Origin: SBBG01 sp033717875
Lineage (GTDB): Bacteria > Pseudomonadota > Gammaproteobacteria > Ga0077554 > Ga007554
Length of the DNA stretch: 22,374 nt
Direction: 5' to 3'
Assembly (NCBI GenBank): GCA_033717875.1
Contig: JADDKJ010000048.1
Span: 1 to 22,374, forward strand
Under the pieces are notes generated by a model. The model searched no databases, was not told where the DNA came from, and worked only from the letters and a program-made list of their open reading frames with translations. The position numbers and the translations under genes were made by a program. Below are positions 1-7,248 of this stretch, in pieces. The first letter of the stretch is position 1, and the number at the start of each line of letters is the position of its first letter.

Positions 1-43
1 CCTGCGGATCGGATAAGTTTATACAGAGGCTTGAAAGGATGAC

Positions 44-68
44 GGGGCGGGTTTTGCAATACCGCCCC
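44..68. other. GC-rich hairpin of unknown role near left edge
   Basis: GGGGCGG at 44-50 pairs with CCGCCCC at 62-68 around an 11-nt loop. No gene that I can support covers 1-181, so the hairpin may belong to the tail of something lying left of the window or to a repeat. No clear T-tract follows it, so I do not call it a terminator. Confidence 0.3.
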
Positions 69-108
69 CGGGGCCGACCAAGAAAGGAGGCTGGTGAAGA
101 GGCTGGTA

Positions 109-131
109 AATAAGGGAAGCGTCCCCTTATT
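109..131. repeat. Short inverted repeat, possibly REP-like
   Basis: AATAAGGG (109-116) and CCCTTATT (124-131) form an 8-bp perfect stem with a 7-nt loop. It lies about 10 bp from the palindrome at 141-167. Both stand downstream of the stop codon of the leftmost lipoprotein gene. They could act together as a transcript end or be remnants of a repeat cluster. The REP-like label is an inference from shape only. Confidence 0.4.
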
Positions 132-140
132 CTAATTTTC

Positions 141-167
141 GGAACCTCTGATTAACTCAGAGCTTCC
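141..167. repeat. 27-bp palindrome, dispersed family member
   Basis: GGAACCTCTGA (141-151) and TCAGAGCTTCC (157-167) form a near-perfect palindrome with a 5-nt centre. The same arms recur at 22205-22231 and 22081-22099, and in degenerate form at 13974-13999. It lies 14 bp beyond the stop codon of the minus-strand lipoprotein gene, so it could also form the 3' end hairpin of that transcript, although the T-tract is poor. Confidence 0.6.
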
Positions 168-181
168 TTAAAGAAAGGCGC

Positions 182-1876
182 CTAATGCGCTTCAAGCAAC
201 CCCGCCTCACCCCAGCCACCGCCTATCGTATAGCGATTGGCATAGATGCGATTGCGCACGGCCTTGTTGTCATGCTGCGCCCACACCGCCGTGACGTTGC
301 CCGTGCCGTCCACCGCGACATGGGGAGACAGCGCATCGCCGCTGCCGATGTCTTCGATCAGCAGCGCAAGCTCCCATCCCAGCAGCGTATCGTAGCGATT
401 GGCCCAGACACTATATTGTTTTTGCGTGTCATCCCACTGCTGCCATACTGCCATCGCGTTACCGAGGGCGTCCATGGCAATCTGCGGGGCCAAGGCGTGC
501 CCTGTGTCGTTGGTCTCGATGAGCTGCGGCGCGCCCCACAGACGGGTGGCGGCGTTGTAGCGACTGGCGCGGATGTTTTTCCAGGCAGGGGTGCCGTCAT
601 GGGGGTCGACATCGAAATATTGTTCCCAGACAAGGATGGCATCGCCCGCGGCATTCATGGCGATCTGGGGCGCGGCGGCGGTCCAGTTGGGATCTGGATC
701 GACACGCTGAGGCGCTGGCACCCATTGATTCAGGGTCACATCATAGCGGTTGGTGAAGAGATGATTCGATTGCACCCATACCGCCAGCGCATTGCCGGCG
801 GCATCCATCGCAATATGCGGGGTATCGGCATTGCCGCTGATGATGGGGTTGGTGAGGTCGGGCACACCGTTGACCAGCAACACGGTATTATCGCTGACAA
901 GCGCCGCCGCACCCCAGCCGGATCCGGCGGCATAGCGGTTGCCCCACAGGTTATAGCGCCTGTTTTGCGCGCTGTTGTACTGATTGGCCGCCGATCTGTC
1001 ATAGGCAAGGCTGCGCCACACCACGGTGAAATTGCCCTTGCCATCCCCGGCAATTTGCGGCGCATTGGCATCGCCCGGATCGTTCGCGGTCAACCCTGGA
1101 ATCAACCCTGAGCCCTGCCATTGCGCTGCAACGGCGTCATAACGGTTGACCCGGATGCTTCGCGAGGGAGGAGTGTTGTTATAAGGGTCATTATCGAAAT
1201 ACTGCTCCCAGACCGCCATGAAATCACCATTGGCGTCCGCGGCAATGACAGGATTATAGGCATCATGTCCCTTGAGTCGGCACTCAACAACGCCGTCATC
1301 TTTGACTCTTTCAACGACGACGATACTGTTGTCAGTCTCTATTTGCTGAACCCCGATCCACTGCTGTTTGATGGCATCATAGCGATTCACCAGGATGCTC
1401 CCGGTTGCAACCTTGGCCGCTTCGCAGTGGGGGGGAAATTTCGTTTCATCTATTGGCGTATTGGGATTGTCCAGGATTTCGATAGTTGCCTGGACGACTT
1501 CAATGTGCCGCCAAATGACAACCGCATTGCCACGACCATCAAAGACGAGGCGGGGGAAGTCGGCATCGCCGCCGTTCGTTTCAATCAGTTGCGGCGTATT
1601 CCAACCCGAAGCCGCGGTATAACGTCTGGCCCAGATGTTCTTGCGCGTACCGTCGAACTGGCTCCACACCGCGATCGCGTTGCCGTTGCCGTCGAAGGCC
1701 AGCCGGGGATCCGACGAGGTGTTGAGCACCACACCGGTATATCCTGGCGCCGGGCCGGTTTGCGGCAACGCTTTTTCACTCGTATCGCAGGCGGTCAGGA
1801 GGGTGGCGATAAACCCCAGCAATGCGATCCTGGATAGCCGCGTCATATAGAGATTCATCTTGTTATCAGGTGTCAT
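182..1876 (-). CDS. Repeat-containing lipoprotein, paralogue of upstream gene
   Basis: The product is a 564-residue predicted lipoprotein of unknown function. The start at 1876 is chosen because its ATG overlaps the TGA stop of the upstream paralogue (ATGA), which indicates translational coupling; a further in-frame ATG at 1894 lies inside that gene. A hydrophobic segment (LSRIALLGFIATLL) leads to a lipobox LTAC with Cys30. The next residue is Asp, which in the E. coli Lol rule favours retention in the inner membrane. The rest consists of about eight diverged repeats of 55-75 residues. Each has a core like 'A-D-x-x-G-N-A-x-A-V-W-x-Q', then 'I-x-A-N-R-Y', a Gly-Trp turn and 'L-I-E-x-x-x-G-D-A-x-x-P-x-I-A'. 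This pattern suggests a beta-propeller or similar beta-rich repeat fold (inference). Unlike its neighbour it has no Ig-like domain. I do not recognise a named family, so function is unassigned. Confidence 0.85.
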   Translation of the reverse strand: MTPDNKMNLYMTRLSRIALLGFIATLLTACDTSEKALPQTGPAPGYTGVVLNTSSDPRLAFDGNGNAIAVWSQFDGTRKNIWARRYTAASGWNTPQLIETNGGDADFPRLVFDGRGNAVVIWRHIEVVQATIEILDNPNTPIDETKFPPHCEAAKVATGSILVNRYDAIKQQWIGVQQIETDNSIVVVERVKDDGVVECRLKGHDAYNPVIAADANGDFMAVWEQYFDNDPYNNTPPSRSIRVNRYDAVAAQWQGSGLIPGLTANDPGDANAPQIAGDGKGNFTVVWRSLAYDRSAANQYNSAQNRRYNLWGNRYAAGSGWGAAALVSDNTVLLVNGVPDLTNPIISGNADTPHIAMDAAGNALAVWVQSNHLFTNRYDVTLNQWVPAPQRVDPDPNWTAAAPQIAMNAAGDAILVWEQYFDVDPHDGTPAWKNIRASRYNAATRLWGAPQLIETNDTGHALAPQIAMDALGNAMAVWQQWDDTQKQYSVWANRYDTLLGWELALLIEDIGSGDALSPHVAVDGTGNVTAVWAQHDNKAVRNRIYANRYTIGGGWGEAGLLEAH

Positions 1877-3669
1877 TCGAAACGATTGGACCATACGCTC
1901 CAGCGCGCACCGCCATCACGCTGCCGCCAGACTGCAAGCGCGCCGCCATTGCCATCTATTACCAGAGAAGGGTCGTAGGCGTCTCCGGCATCGTTGGTTT
2001 CCACCAATGCGCCAGGGCTCCAGACCCCCGCCAGGTAGCGGCTGGCCCAGATATTCCAATGAACGCCGTCGAACTGGCGCCATACAGAAAATGCCACGCC
2101 ATTGGCATTGAGAGAAATGCGCGGCTCGGCGACATCGCCCCTGTCATCGATCTTGATCTGCACAGGGTTTGCCCCCCAGCTTCCCGCATAATGATTGGCG
2201 CGCAGGGTATATCGGGTGAACGCGGTGGCGCCGACGACCTGACGCTGACGCCAAACGGCGATCGCGTTGCCTGCGGGATCAATGGCGATCTGGGGCGCGT
2301 CGGCATCGCCGGCATTGTCATTTTCGACGACCGTGGCGCCTCCCCATGCCCCGGCTGCGTAGCGATTGGCATAGATGCTGTAACGATTCACATTGTCGAT
2401 TTGCCGCCAGACGGCGATGGCATTTCCGGCGCCGTCCATTGCAACTTGCGGATCGGCCGCGGCTCCGGCGGCGGCTTCGAGTAATTGAGCGCCGCTCCAT
2501 CCTGATCCGGCGACATAACGGTTGGCATAGGCATTACCCGTGGTTCCGTCATATTGCTGCCATACCGCAATCGCATTCCCTGCCCCATCGATGGCAAGCT
2601 GCATATTGTCCGTATCATGCCCTTTCACATCATCCGCCTCGATCGCGGCCGCGGCACTCCATGTCACGCCGTCATAGTAACTGGCCCAGATGCTCCAGAC
2701 GTTATAGCGATCCTCTCCCTGCTGATTCTGCGGGCTGCATGGCGGCGTCGGATTGATGCAATAAGGACCATCGGACTGCCGCCAGAGGACAACCGCCCGG
2801 CCGCCAGAACTCACCGCTATCCGGGGGGTATAGGCATTGACGACGACCTGACCCGACGCACCGTTCGTGGTGCTCATACGGACCGGGTTATCCCAGGTAT
2901 CCGCGGTGGCATCATAACGCCTCACCCAGATATCCGAGACCGGAAAAGAAGGATCGGCCCTGTGATGCTGCCAGGTCACCCAGGCATTCCCGCCGCCATC
3001 CATCGCGATCTGCGGCGCATCGGCATCGCCCGGTCCCTGGCTGATAACTACGGAATCTCCCCATCCACCACCGGCGACGTAACGCCGCGCCATAATCACA
3101 CGATAACGGGTAACGCCGTCCCATTGCTGCCACACGGTGATGATGTTGCCACTGCCGTCCATGACCATGCGCGGCTCGACGGCATCGCCCTTGTCGTCGG
3201 TTTCAAGCAGCGCGGGCGTAGCCCATAGCTTGTCACCCGGCGTGAAACGCCAATTGACAGGAGCCGCCAGCGCGTTACCGGCCAGATCCCTGATCTGGTT
3301 ATTCGCGTCGGCATTGGCGACGCGGGCGGTATAAATGGTGTTGGGATCGAGGTCATTCAGCGGAGTAAAGGTGGCGACATTGCCGGAATAGCTGACGCTA
3401 CCAGGAATCGGACTGCCCGCCGCGGACACCGTGAAGGTGACGTCGTTCACGGTGGCGGGATTCAGTGGCTCGGAAAAGGATACGCTAATGACTGGCCGTG
3501 CCCCTACGCTTTTTGATCCATCCGCCGGAATCGGGGTGGATAGCGGGCTGACTGTGGGCGGCACATGGTCAGCGGCGGGCTCGCCGTCGCCATCCCCTCC
3601 CCCGCACGCCGAAAGAACAAGGCTGACAATCACCGCACCGAGCAACAACCGCCCTGAATCCGCCCGCAT
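1873..3669 (-). CDS. Ig-like domain lipoprotein with W-x-Q repeats
   Basis: The product is a 598-residue predicted lipoprotein. The start at 3669 is preferred over the longer reading (3747) because GAGAGGGG precedes it and a proper lipoprotein signal follows: a hydrophobic stretch to residue 19, then LSAC with Cys22. Cys22 is followed by a Gly-rich linker (GGGDGDGE), which fits outer-membrane sorting. Residues about 37-147 look like a bacterial Ig-like domain of the Big_5/SbsA type (PxDG..., 'I-S-V-S-F-S-E-P-L-N-P', 'Y-T-A-R-V', 'D-x-A-G-N-A-L', ending 'W-R-F-T'). About eight repeats follow with the core 'D-G-x-G-N-A-I-A-V-W-R-Q' and 'I-Y-A-N-R-Y'. They match the repeats of the downstream coupled gene, so the pair arose by duplication. 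Surface adhesion or envelope binding is possible, but nothing seen proves it. Confidence 0.87.
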   Translation of the reverse strand: MRADSGRLLLGAVIVSLVLSACGGGDGDGEPAADHVPPTVSPLSTPIPADGSKSVGARPVISVSFSEPLNPATVNDVTFTVSAAGSPIPGSVSYSGNVATFTPLNDLDPNTIYTARVANADANNQIRDLAGNALAAPVNWRFTPGDKLWATPALLETDDKGDAVEPRMVMDGSGNIITVWQQWDGVTRYRVIMARRYVAGGGWGDSVVISQGPGDADAPQIAMDGGGNAWVTWQHHRADPSFPVSDIWVRRYDATADTWDNPVRMSTTNGASGQVVVNAYTPRIAVSSGGRAVVLWRQSDGPYCINPTPPCSPQNQQGEDRYNVWSIWASYYDGVTWSAAAAIEADDVKGHDTDNMQLAIDGAGNAIAVWQQYDGTTGNAYANRYVAGSGWSGAQLLEAAAGAAADPQVAMDGAGNAIAVWRQIDNVNRYSIYANRYAAGAWGGATVVENDNAGDADAPQIAIDPAGNAIAVWRQRQVVGATAFTRYTLRANHYAGSWGANPVQIKIDDRGDVAEPRISLNANGVAFSVWRQFDGVHWNIWASRYLAGVWSPGALVETNDAGDAYDPSLVIDGNGGALAVWRQRDGGARWSVWSNRFE

Positions 3670-3756
3670 GGCCCCTCTCGCAAGATGTTTTTGTGTGGCA
3701 AGTTTTTCTATCCAGCAAGTGTCTATCGGCGACGCCTTCCGTGTCAATATACTTGC

Positions 3757-4662
3757 TTACTTCCACAGCCATGCCGCGCCGCGCACTCCGCTGGAATCGC
3801 CGTGTGCGGGAGGGACAAGACGGGTATCCACACGATCGGAAAACACGTAGCGGCTCCAGAGACGCGGGACGTTGGCATATAAGCGCGCCAGATTCGACAG
3901 CCCGCCGCCCAGCACGATCACCTCCGGGTCGAGAATATTGATCACGCCAGCCAGGGCGCGCGCCAGGCGGTCTTCGTAGCGGGCCAATGTCGCCTCGCAT
4001 CGTTGATCTCCCACCGCTGCTCGCGCGGCGATTTCATCGGGCATCCGCCTTTCGCCGGTCACGGCATGGTGCTCGCCACTCATTCCCGGCCCCGACAGCA
4101 GGGTTTCGATGCAGCCGGTTTTGCCGCAATAACAGGGCGGACCAGGCCATTCGCCGGGTTGCGGCCATGGCAGAGGGTTATGCCCCCATTCGCCGGCGAT
4201 GGCGTTCGGCCCGGCGAGCAGGCGGCCATGCGCCACCACCCCGCCGCCGACACCCGTGCCGATGATCACGCCAAATACTACGGCCGCACCCGCCGCCGCG
4301 CCATCGGTGGCCTCGGACAGGGCAAAGCAATCGGCATCGTTGGCCAGACGCACCGGCCGGGCAAGCAGCCGCTCCAGGTCCTGGCGCAGGGGTTGGCCAT
4401 TGAGACAGGTGGAATTGGAATTCTTCAGCAACCCGGTAGCGCGCGATACCGCGCCCGGCGTACCGATACCGACCGTGCCGGCTCCGCCAAGCTCGGCCTC
4501 GATGCCTGCCACCAATGCCGCGATGGCGCGCAAGGTGGCGTGATAGTCGCCGCTCGGGGTGGGCACGCGACGGCGAACCCGCTCAACACCGGCGCTGTCC
4601 AGGGCGATGGCCTCGATTTTGGTGCCACCCAGATCGACGCCGATGCGGAAATCTGTTGTCAT
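3757..4662 (-). CDS. mak: ROK-family fructokinase (Mak-like)
   Basis: The 301-residue product is a sugar kinase of the ROK family and very probably phosphorylates fructose or a related hexose with ATP in the cytoplasm. The phosphate-binding motif D-L-G-G-T-K-I-E is at residues 10-17, the probable catalytic Asp is D109 in 'L-A-N-D-A-D-C-F-A-L-S-E-A', and the ATP-site loop G-T-G-V-G-G-G is at 135-141. The ROK zinc site is complete: H161 in 'G-E-W-G-H-N-P-L-P-W', then C177, C179 and C184 in 'P-C-Y-C-G-K-T-G-C-I-E-T'. As I recall E. coli Mak, the phrases 'N-S-N-S-T-x-L-N-G-Q-P', 'N-I-L-D-P-x-V-I-V-L-G-G-G' and the end 'H-G-D-S-S-G-V-R-G-A-A-W-L-W' match it closely, which favours fructokinase over N-acetylglucosamine kinase. 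The start has no strong Shine-Dalgarno sequence. The whole upstream gap to btuF is filled by a nested palindromic element. Confidence 0.88.
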   Translation of the reverse strand: MTTDFRIGVDLGGTKIEAIALDSAGVERVRRRVPTPSGDYHATLRAIAALVAGIEAELGGAGTVGIGTPGAVSRATGLLKNSNSTCLNGQPLRQDLERLLARPVRLANDADCFALSEATDGAAAGAAVVFGVIIGTGVGGGVVAHGRLLAGPNAIAGEWGHNPLPWPQPGEWPGPPCYCGKTGCIETLLSGPGMSGEHHAVTGERRMPDEIAARAAVGDQRCEATLARYEDRLARALAGVINILDPEVIVLGGGLSNLARLYANVPRLWSRYVFSDRVDTRLVPPAHGDSSGVRGAAWLWK

Positions 4663-4668
4663 AGGCTC

Positions 4669-4829
4669 AGAACCTGTTCAAGATCTCGATCAAGGGAAGA
4701 GCGAAGCGAAGGGTTCCCAGTGCAAGGCAAAATTGAACTCAAAAGCGGAGCATACATGAAGTATGTGAGCATTTTGAGTTCAATTTTAACGCCGCAATGC
4801 GCCCTTCAGCGAGATCTTGAACAGGTTCT
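4669..4829. repeat. Nested palindromic element 1 (161 bp)
   Basis: The outer inverted repeats are 20 bp and perfect: AGAACCTGTTCAAGATCTCG at 4669-4688, with its complement at 4810-4829. Inside, AAAATTGAACTCAAAA (4729-4744) pairs perfectly with 4772-4787. A central hairpin CATAC-atgaa-GTATG occupies 4751-4765. The arms between are partly complementary, so the entire unit can fold as one long imperfect hairpin. It fills the gap between btuF and mak; its right end touches the first base of the btuF stop codon. It is probably a non-autonomous repeat of the MITE/REP kind; no transposase gene lies in it. Confidence 0.8.
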
Positions 4830-5740
4830 CAGGAAGCAGGTTGACTCGACAACGTCTTGCGCACCTGATCCAAATGTTCGCAGATCAGACGTGCTCCTTC
4901 CAGAATGCGCGGCGTGGGACGGGCGATCAAATCGGGGCGGACGGCATAGAGGCGTCCGCGCTTTTTCACTGCCTGCAATTGCGGAAACCGCCGCCATTCG
5001 TCCAGCCATGGCGCGCGTTTTTCGCCGGTTTGATTGACGATGATGGTATCGGGATCGGCCGCCAGTACCGCTTCGCGGCTGACCTCCGGGGCCAGCGTCG
5101 GGATATCGGCAAAGATATTGTCACCGCCGCACAACTTCATCGCATTGCTGATCAGGTGCGTACCGTTGACTGTCATCAGCGGACGACTGGAAATCTGGAA
5201 AAATACCTTCACCGGACGGCGCTCGGCATATTCATCGCGCAGACGCGCATACTCGGCGCGAAACGCCGCGGCGGACTGCCGCGCCACGGTGATAGTGCCC
5301 GCCAGTTGCCCAAGGGCCTCGATATTGGCGGGGATATCATCGAGGCGGCGCGGCTCGCTGGCGAAGATCTTCAATCCCAACTGGCGCAGCTTGTCGATCT
5401 GCGGCTTCGAATTGCCGCTGCCCCAGGCCACCACCAGATCGGGACGCAACGCCACGATCGCCTCCAGATCGAGATTGTTGCCATCGCCGACGCGGCGTAT
5501 CCGGCTCGCCTCGGGGGGGTGATCGCTGTAACTCACCACGCCCACCACGTACGCGCCCGCGCCGGCGGCGAAGAGATTCTCGGTGTTGTGGGGCGCCAGA
5601 CTGACGATGCGCCGCGCCGGCGCGGAAAGGGTGACGGTGGCGCCGGTATCGTCCTTGACGGTGATCGCCGCCGCGACAGGCATGTAGAGCGGAAAGAGGA
5701 AGAGCAGCAGGACGTAAAGGGAGAAACGGTGAGTTATCAT
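4829..5740 (-). CDS. btuF: Cobalamin ABC transporter substrate-binding protein (BtuF-like)
   Basis: The 303-residue product is a periplasmic binding protein of the helical-backbone class (BtuF/FecB-type) that would deliver corrinoids to a BtuCD importer. A signal peptide (about residues 1-25, hydrophobic 'L-Y-V-L-L-L-F-L-F-P-L' then 'V-A-A-A') is followed by 'I-T-V-K-D-D-T-G' and 'R-I-V-S-L-A-P-H-N-T-E-N-L-F-A-A-G-A', the hallmark N-terminal segment of BtuF proteins. 'N-L-D-L-E-A-I-V-A-L-R-P-D-L-V-V-A-W' and 'W-R-R-F-P-Q-L-Q-A-V' are further family signatures. No btuC or btuD is in the window, but cobC and cobS lie 1.5-3 kb upstream on the same strand, which supports a corrinoid role. I see no B12 riboswitch core in the 108 bp before the gene. 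Substrate specificity is inferred from family and context. Confidence 0.88.
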   Translation of the reverse strand: MITHRFSLYVLLLFLFPLYMPVAAAITVKDDTGATVTLSAPARRIVSLAPHNTENLFAAGAGAYVVGVVSYSDHPPEASRIRRVGDGNNLDLEAIVALRPDLVVAWGSGNSKPQIDKLRQLGLKIFASEPRRLDDIPANIEALGQLAGTITVARQSAAAFRAEYARLRDEYAERRPVKVFFQISSRPLMTVNGTHLISNAMKLCGGDNIFADIPTLAPEVSREAVLAADPDTIIVNQTGEKRAPWLDEWRRFPQLQAVKKRGRLYAVRPDLIARPTPRILEGARLICEHLDQVRKTLSSQPAS

Positions 5741-5848
5741 GGTTTATGCTTATTGGACACCGTGCGCTATCGCCAGAAAGCCCCGCGCCGCGGCTGACGA
5801 TCTAGCAGCGGCACGGACATTGACCTTGGCGGACATACCCCCGCAAGA

Positions 5849-6409
5849 TCAAATCTTTTGCGTCAATGCCTGTTCGATGGCTTGCAGCACGCGAGGATCG
5901 TCGGGCGTGACGGGGCTGGCGAAATCGGCGATCACCTTGCCTTCGCGGTCGATCAGGTATTTATGGAAATTCCATTGCGGATAGCTGCCGTTGCTCTGGC
6001 GCGCCAGCTCGCGGTACAAGGGATCGGCATGGTGCTCCGCGACTTTGGTCTTTTTGAACATGGGAAATTTGACCTTGTAGGTCGCCTCGCAGAAGTCCTT
6101 AATCGCCTTGTCGTCACCCGGCTCCTGCTGGCCGAAATCATTGGACGGGAAGCCCAGCACATAAAAACCGCGGTCCTGGTATTTCTGATAAAGCGACTCC
6201 AATGCCTTGTACTGGCGGGTGAAGCCGCAAAAACTGGCGGTATTGACCACCAGCAGCACTTTGCCTTGATAAGACTCGCAGAGATTCACCGGCGTTTTCC
6301 CGCCGAGCGGGGCTTTGGTAAAACTCAGCGCGGAAGAACAGGCTTCGTCAGCCTGGGCATGGGCGGTGAAAAAACCAAGTAATGCGACCAAAAGCCACTT
6401 TTTAAGCAT
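5849..6409 (-). CDS. Glutathione peroxidase family protein, exported
   Basis: The 186-residue product is a thiol peroxidase of the glutathione peroxidase family that reduces hydrogen peroxide or organic hydroperoxides, probably with thioredoxin or another thiol as donor. The catalytic position is Cys61 in 'V-N-T-A-S-F-C-G-F-T', so it is the Cys form rather than selenocysteine. The family signature 'F-P-S-N-D-F-G-Q-Q-E-P-G' is at residues 88-99 with Gln95, and 'W-N-F-H-K' has Trp146-Asn147, completing the Cys-Gln-Trp-Asn set. A clear N-terminal signal (K-K-W-L-L-V-A-L-L-G-F-F-T-A-H-A-Q-A) predicts export to the periplasm. AAGGAG lies 7 nt before the ATG and a good sigma70-like promoter lies upstream, so it is likely transcribed on its own. 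Confidence 0.93.
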   Translation of the reverse strand: MLKKWLLVALLGFFTAHAQADEACSSALSFTKAPLGGKTPVNLCESYQGKVLLVVNTASFCGFTRQYKALESLYQKYQDRGFYVLGFPSNDFGQQEPGDDKAIKDFCEATYKVKFPMFKKTKVAEHHADPLYRELARQSNGSYPQWNFHKYLIDREGKVIADFASPVTPDDPRVLQAIEQALTQKI

Positions 6410-6447
6410 GGTTTTTCTCCTTGTTAATCAAGAGGGCGCGCTCTACT

Positions 6448-6476
6448 TGTATAATGACCGCCCCACGCCTTGACAA
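6448..6476 (-). promoter_or_regulatory. Sigma70-like promoter of glutathione peroxidase gene
   Basis: On the minus strand, TTGTCA (6471-6476) and TATACA (6448-6453) are separated by 17 bp. Transcription would start about 30 bp before the peroxidase ATG at 6409. It lies between the cobS stop and this gene, so the peroxidase need not depend on read-through from cobS. Confidence 0.6.
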
Positions 6477-6507
6477 GTTCCCCGCGCAGCGCCAAAACCG
6501 CAGGAAA

Positions 6508-7248
6508 CTATCCCCACACCAACACGACAACCGTCAGCACACCAACCTCGGTCAGCTCGCAAATCGCCCCGGCGGTGTCCTTGCTAAGACCGCCGATACG
6601 ATGAATCATCATACGCCGCAGCATATAGCCGCCGATGAACAGCAGGAACAGCAACACCAATCCTCCCCACCCGACGAGGAACAACGCGCCCGCGGCCACC
6701 GCCGCCAGGGTCCAGCCGACGGCCTGCTTGGGCACGTTCGCGGCGCGCTCGGCGCCGACCTCATCCATCTGGGCGTACGGTGTGGTGAGCAACAGCGCGG
6801 CGATCGCCGAGCGGCCCAGTACGGGCGCCAGTAGGATGATCTCCAGCGCCGACTCCGCCACCAGCACCGACAGCGCGGCGAATTTCAAGATCATGGCCAG
6901 CACCACCACCATCATCGCCGCCGGACCGCTGCGCGGATCCTTGAGGATGTCCAGGGTGCGTTGCCGGTCACCGTGACCACCCGCCCAGGCATCGGCGCTG
7001 TTGGCCAGCCCTTCGAGGTGCACGCCGCCGGTGATCAGCGCCCATACCAGCAGCAGCAGCCCCGCCTGCACGCCGGGGTCGGCATTGGCCAGCAACCAGT
7101 GCAGCAGCACCAGCACCACGCCGATGAGCAACCCCACCAAAGGATACGCCAGCACCGAACGCCCCCAATCCTGCGGGGTGGGATAGGACTGCGCCGGTAC
7201 AGGAATGCGCGTCAGAAATTGCAATGCCAACCAGAGCGAACTGAGCAT
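6508..7248 (-). CDS. cobS: Adenosylcobinamide-GDP ribazoletransferase (CobS)
   Basis: The 246-residue multi-pass inner-membrane enzyme joins adenosylcobinamide-GDP to alpha-ribazole (or its phosphate), the last assembly steps of cobalamin. The start at 7248 is chosen because its ATG shares one base with the cobC stop (TGATG) and the protein then begins 'M-L-S-S-L-W-L-A-L-Q-F-L-T-R-I-P-V-P', the typical CobS N-terminus. Long hydrophobic segments cover most of the sequence, and 'I-L-K-D-P-R-S-G-P-A' at about 101-110 is a family mark. One oddity is that the motif usually reading H-L-D-G-L-A-D-S-A-D-A-W is here H-L-E-G-L-A-N-S-A-D-A-W (Glu79, Asn83). Two conserved acidic positions are therefore changed. 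Length and the remaining sequence look intact. Confidence 0.92.
   Translation of the reverse strand: MLSSLWLALQFLTRIPVPAQSYPTPQDWGRSVLAYPLVGLLIGVVLVLLHWLLANADPGVQAGLLLLVWALITGGVHLEGLANSADAWAGGHGDRQRTLDILKDPRSGPAAMMVVVLAMILKFAALSVLVAESALEIILLAPVLGRSAIAALLLTTPYAQMDEVGAERAANVPKQAVGWTLAAVAAGALFLVGWGGLVLLFLLFIGGYMLRRMMIHRIGGLSKDTAGAICELTEVGVLTVVVLVWG

Noticed and set aside
3737..3747. TTGACA on the minus strand as -35 for the lipoprotein genes
   Set aside because: No acceptable -10 box lies 16-18 bp downstream; only weak GATAGA-like matches at shorter spacing.
4003..5037. Plus-strand frame of 344 codons across mak, the repeat and btuF
   Set aside because: It spans two opposite-strand genes and a palindromic repeat; no homology-like pattern is visible.
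5741..5848. Possible B12 riboswitch before btuF
   Set aside because: The gap is only 108 bp and I could not find the conserved B12-box or the core junction sequence.
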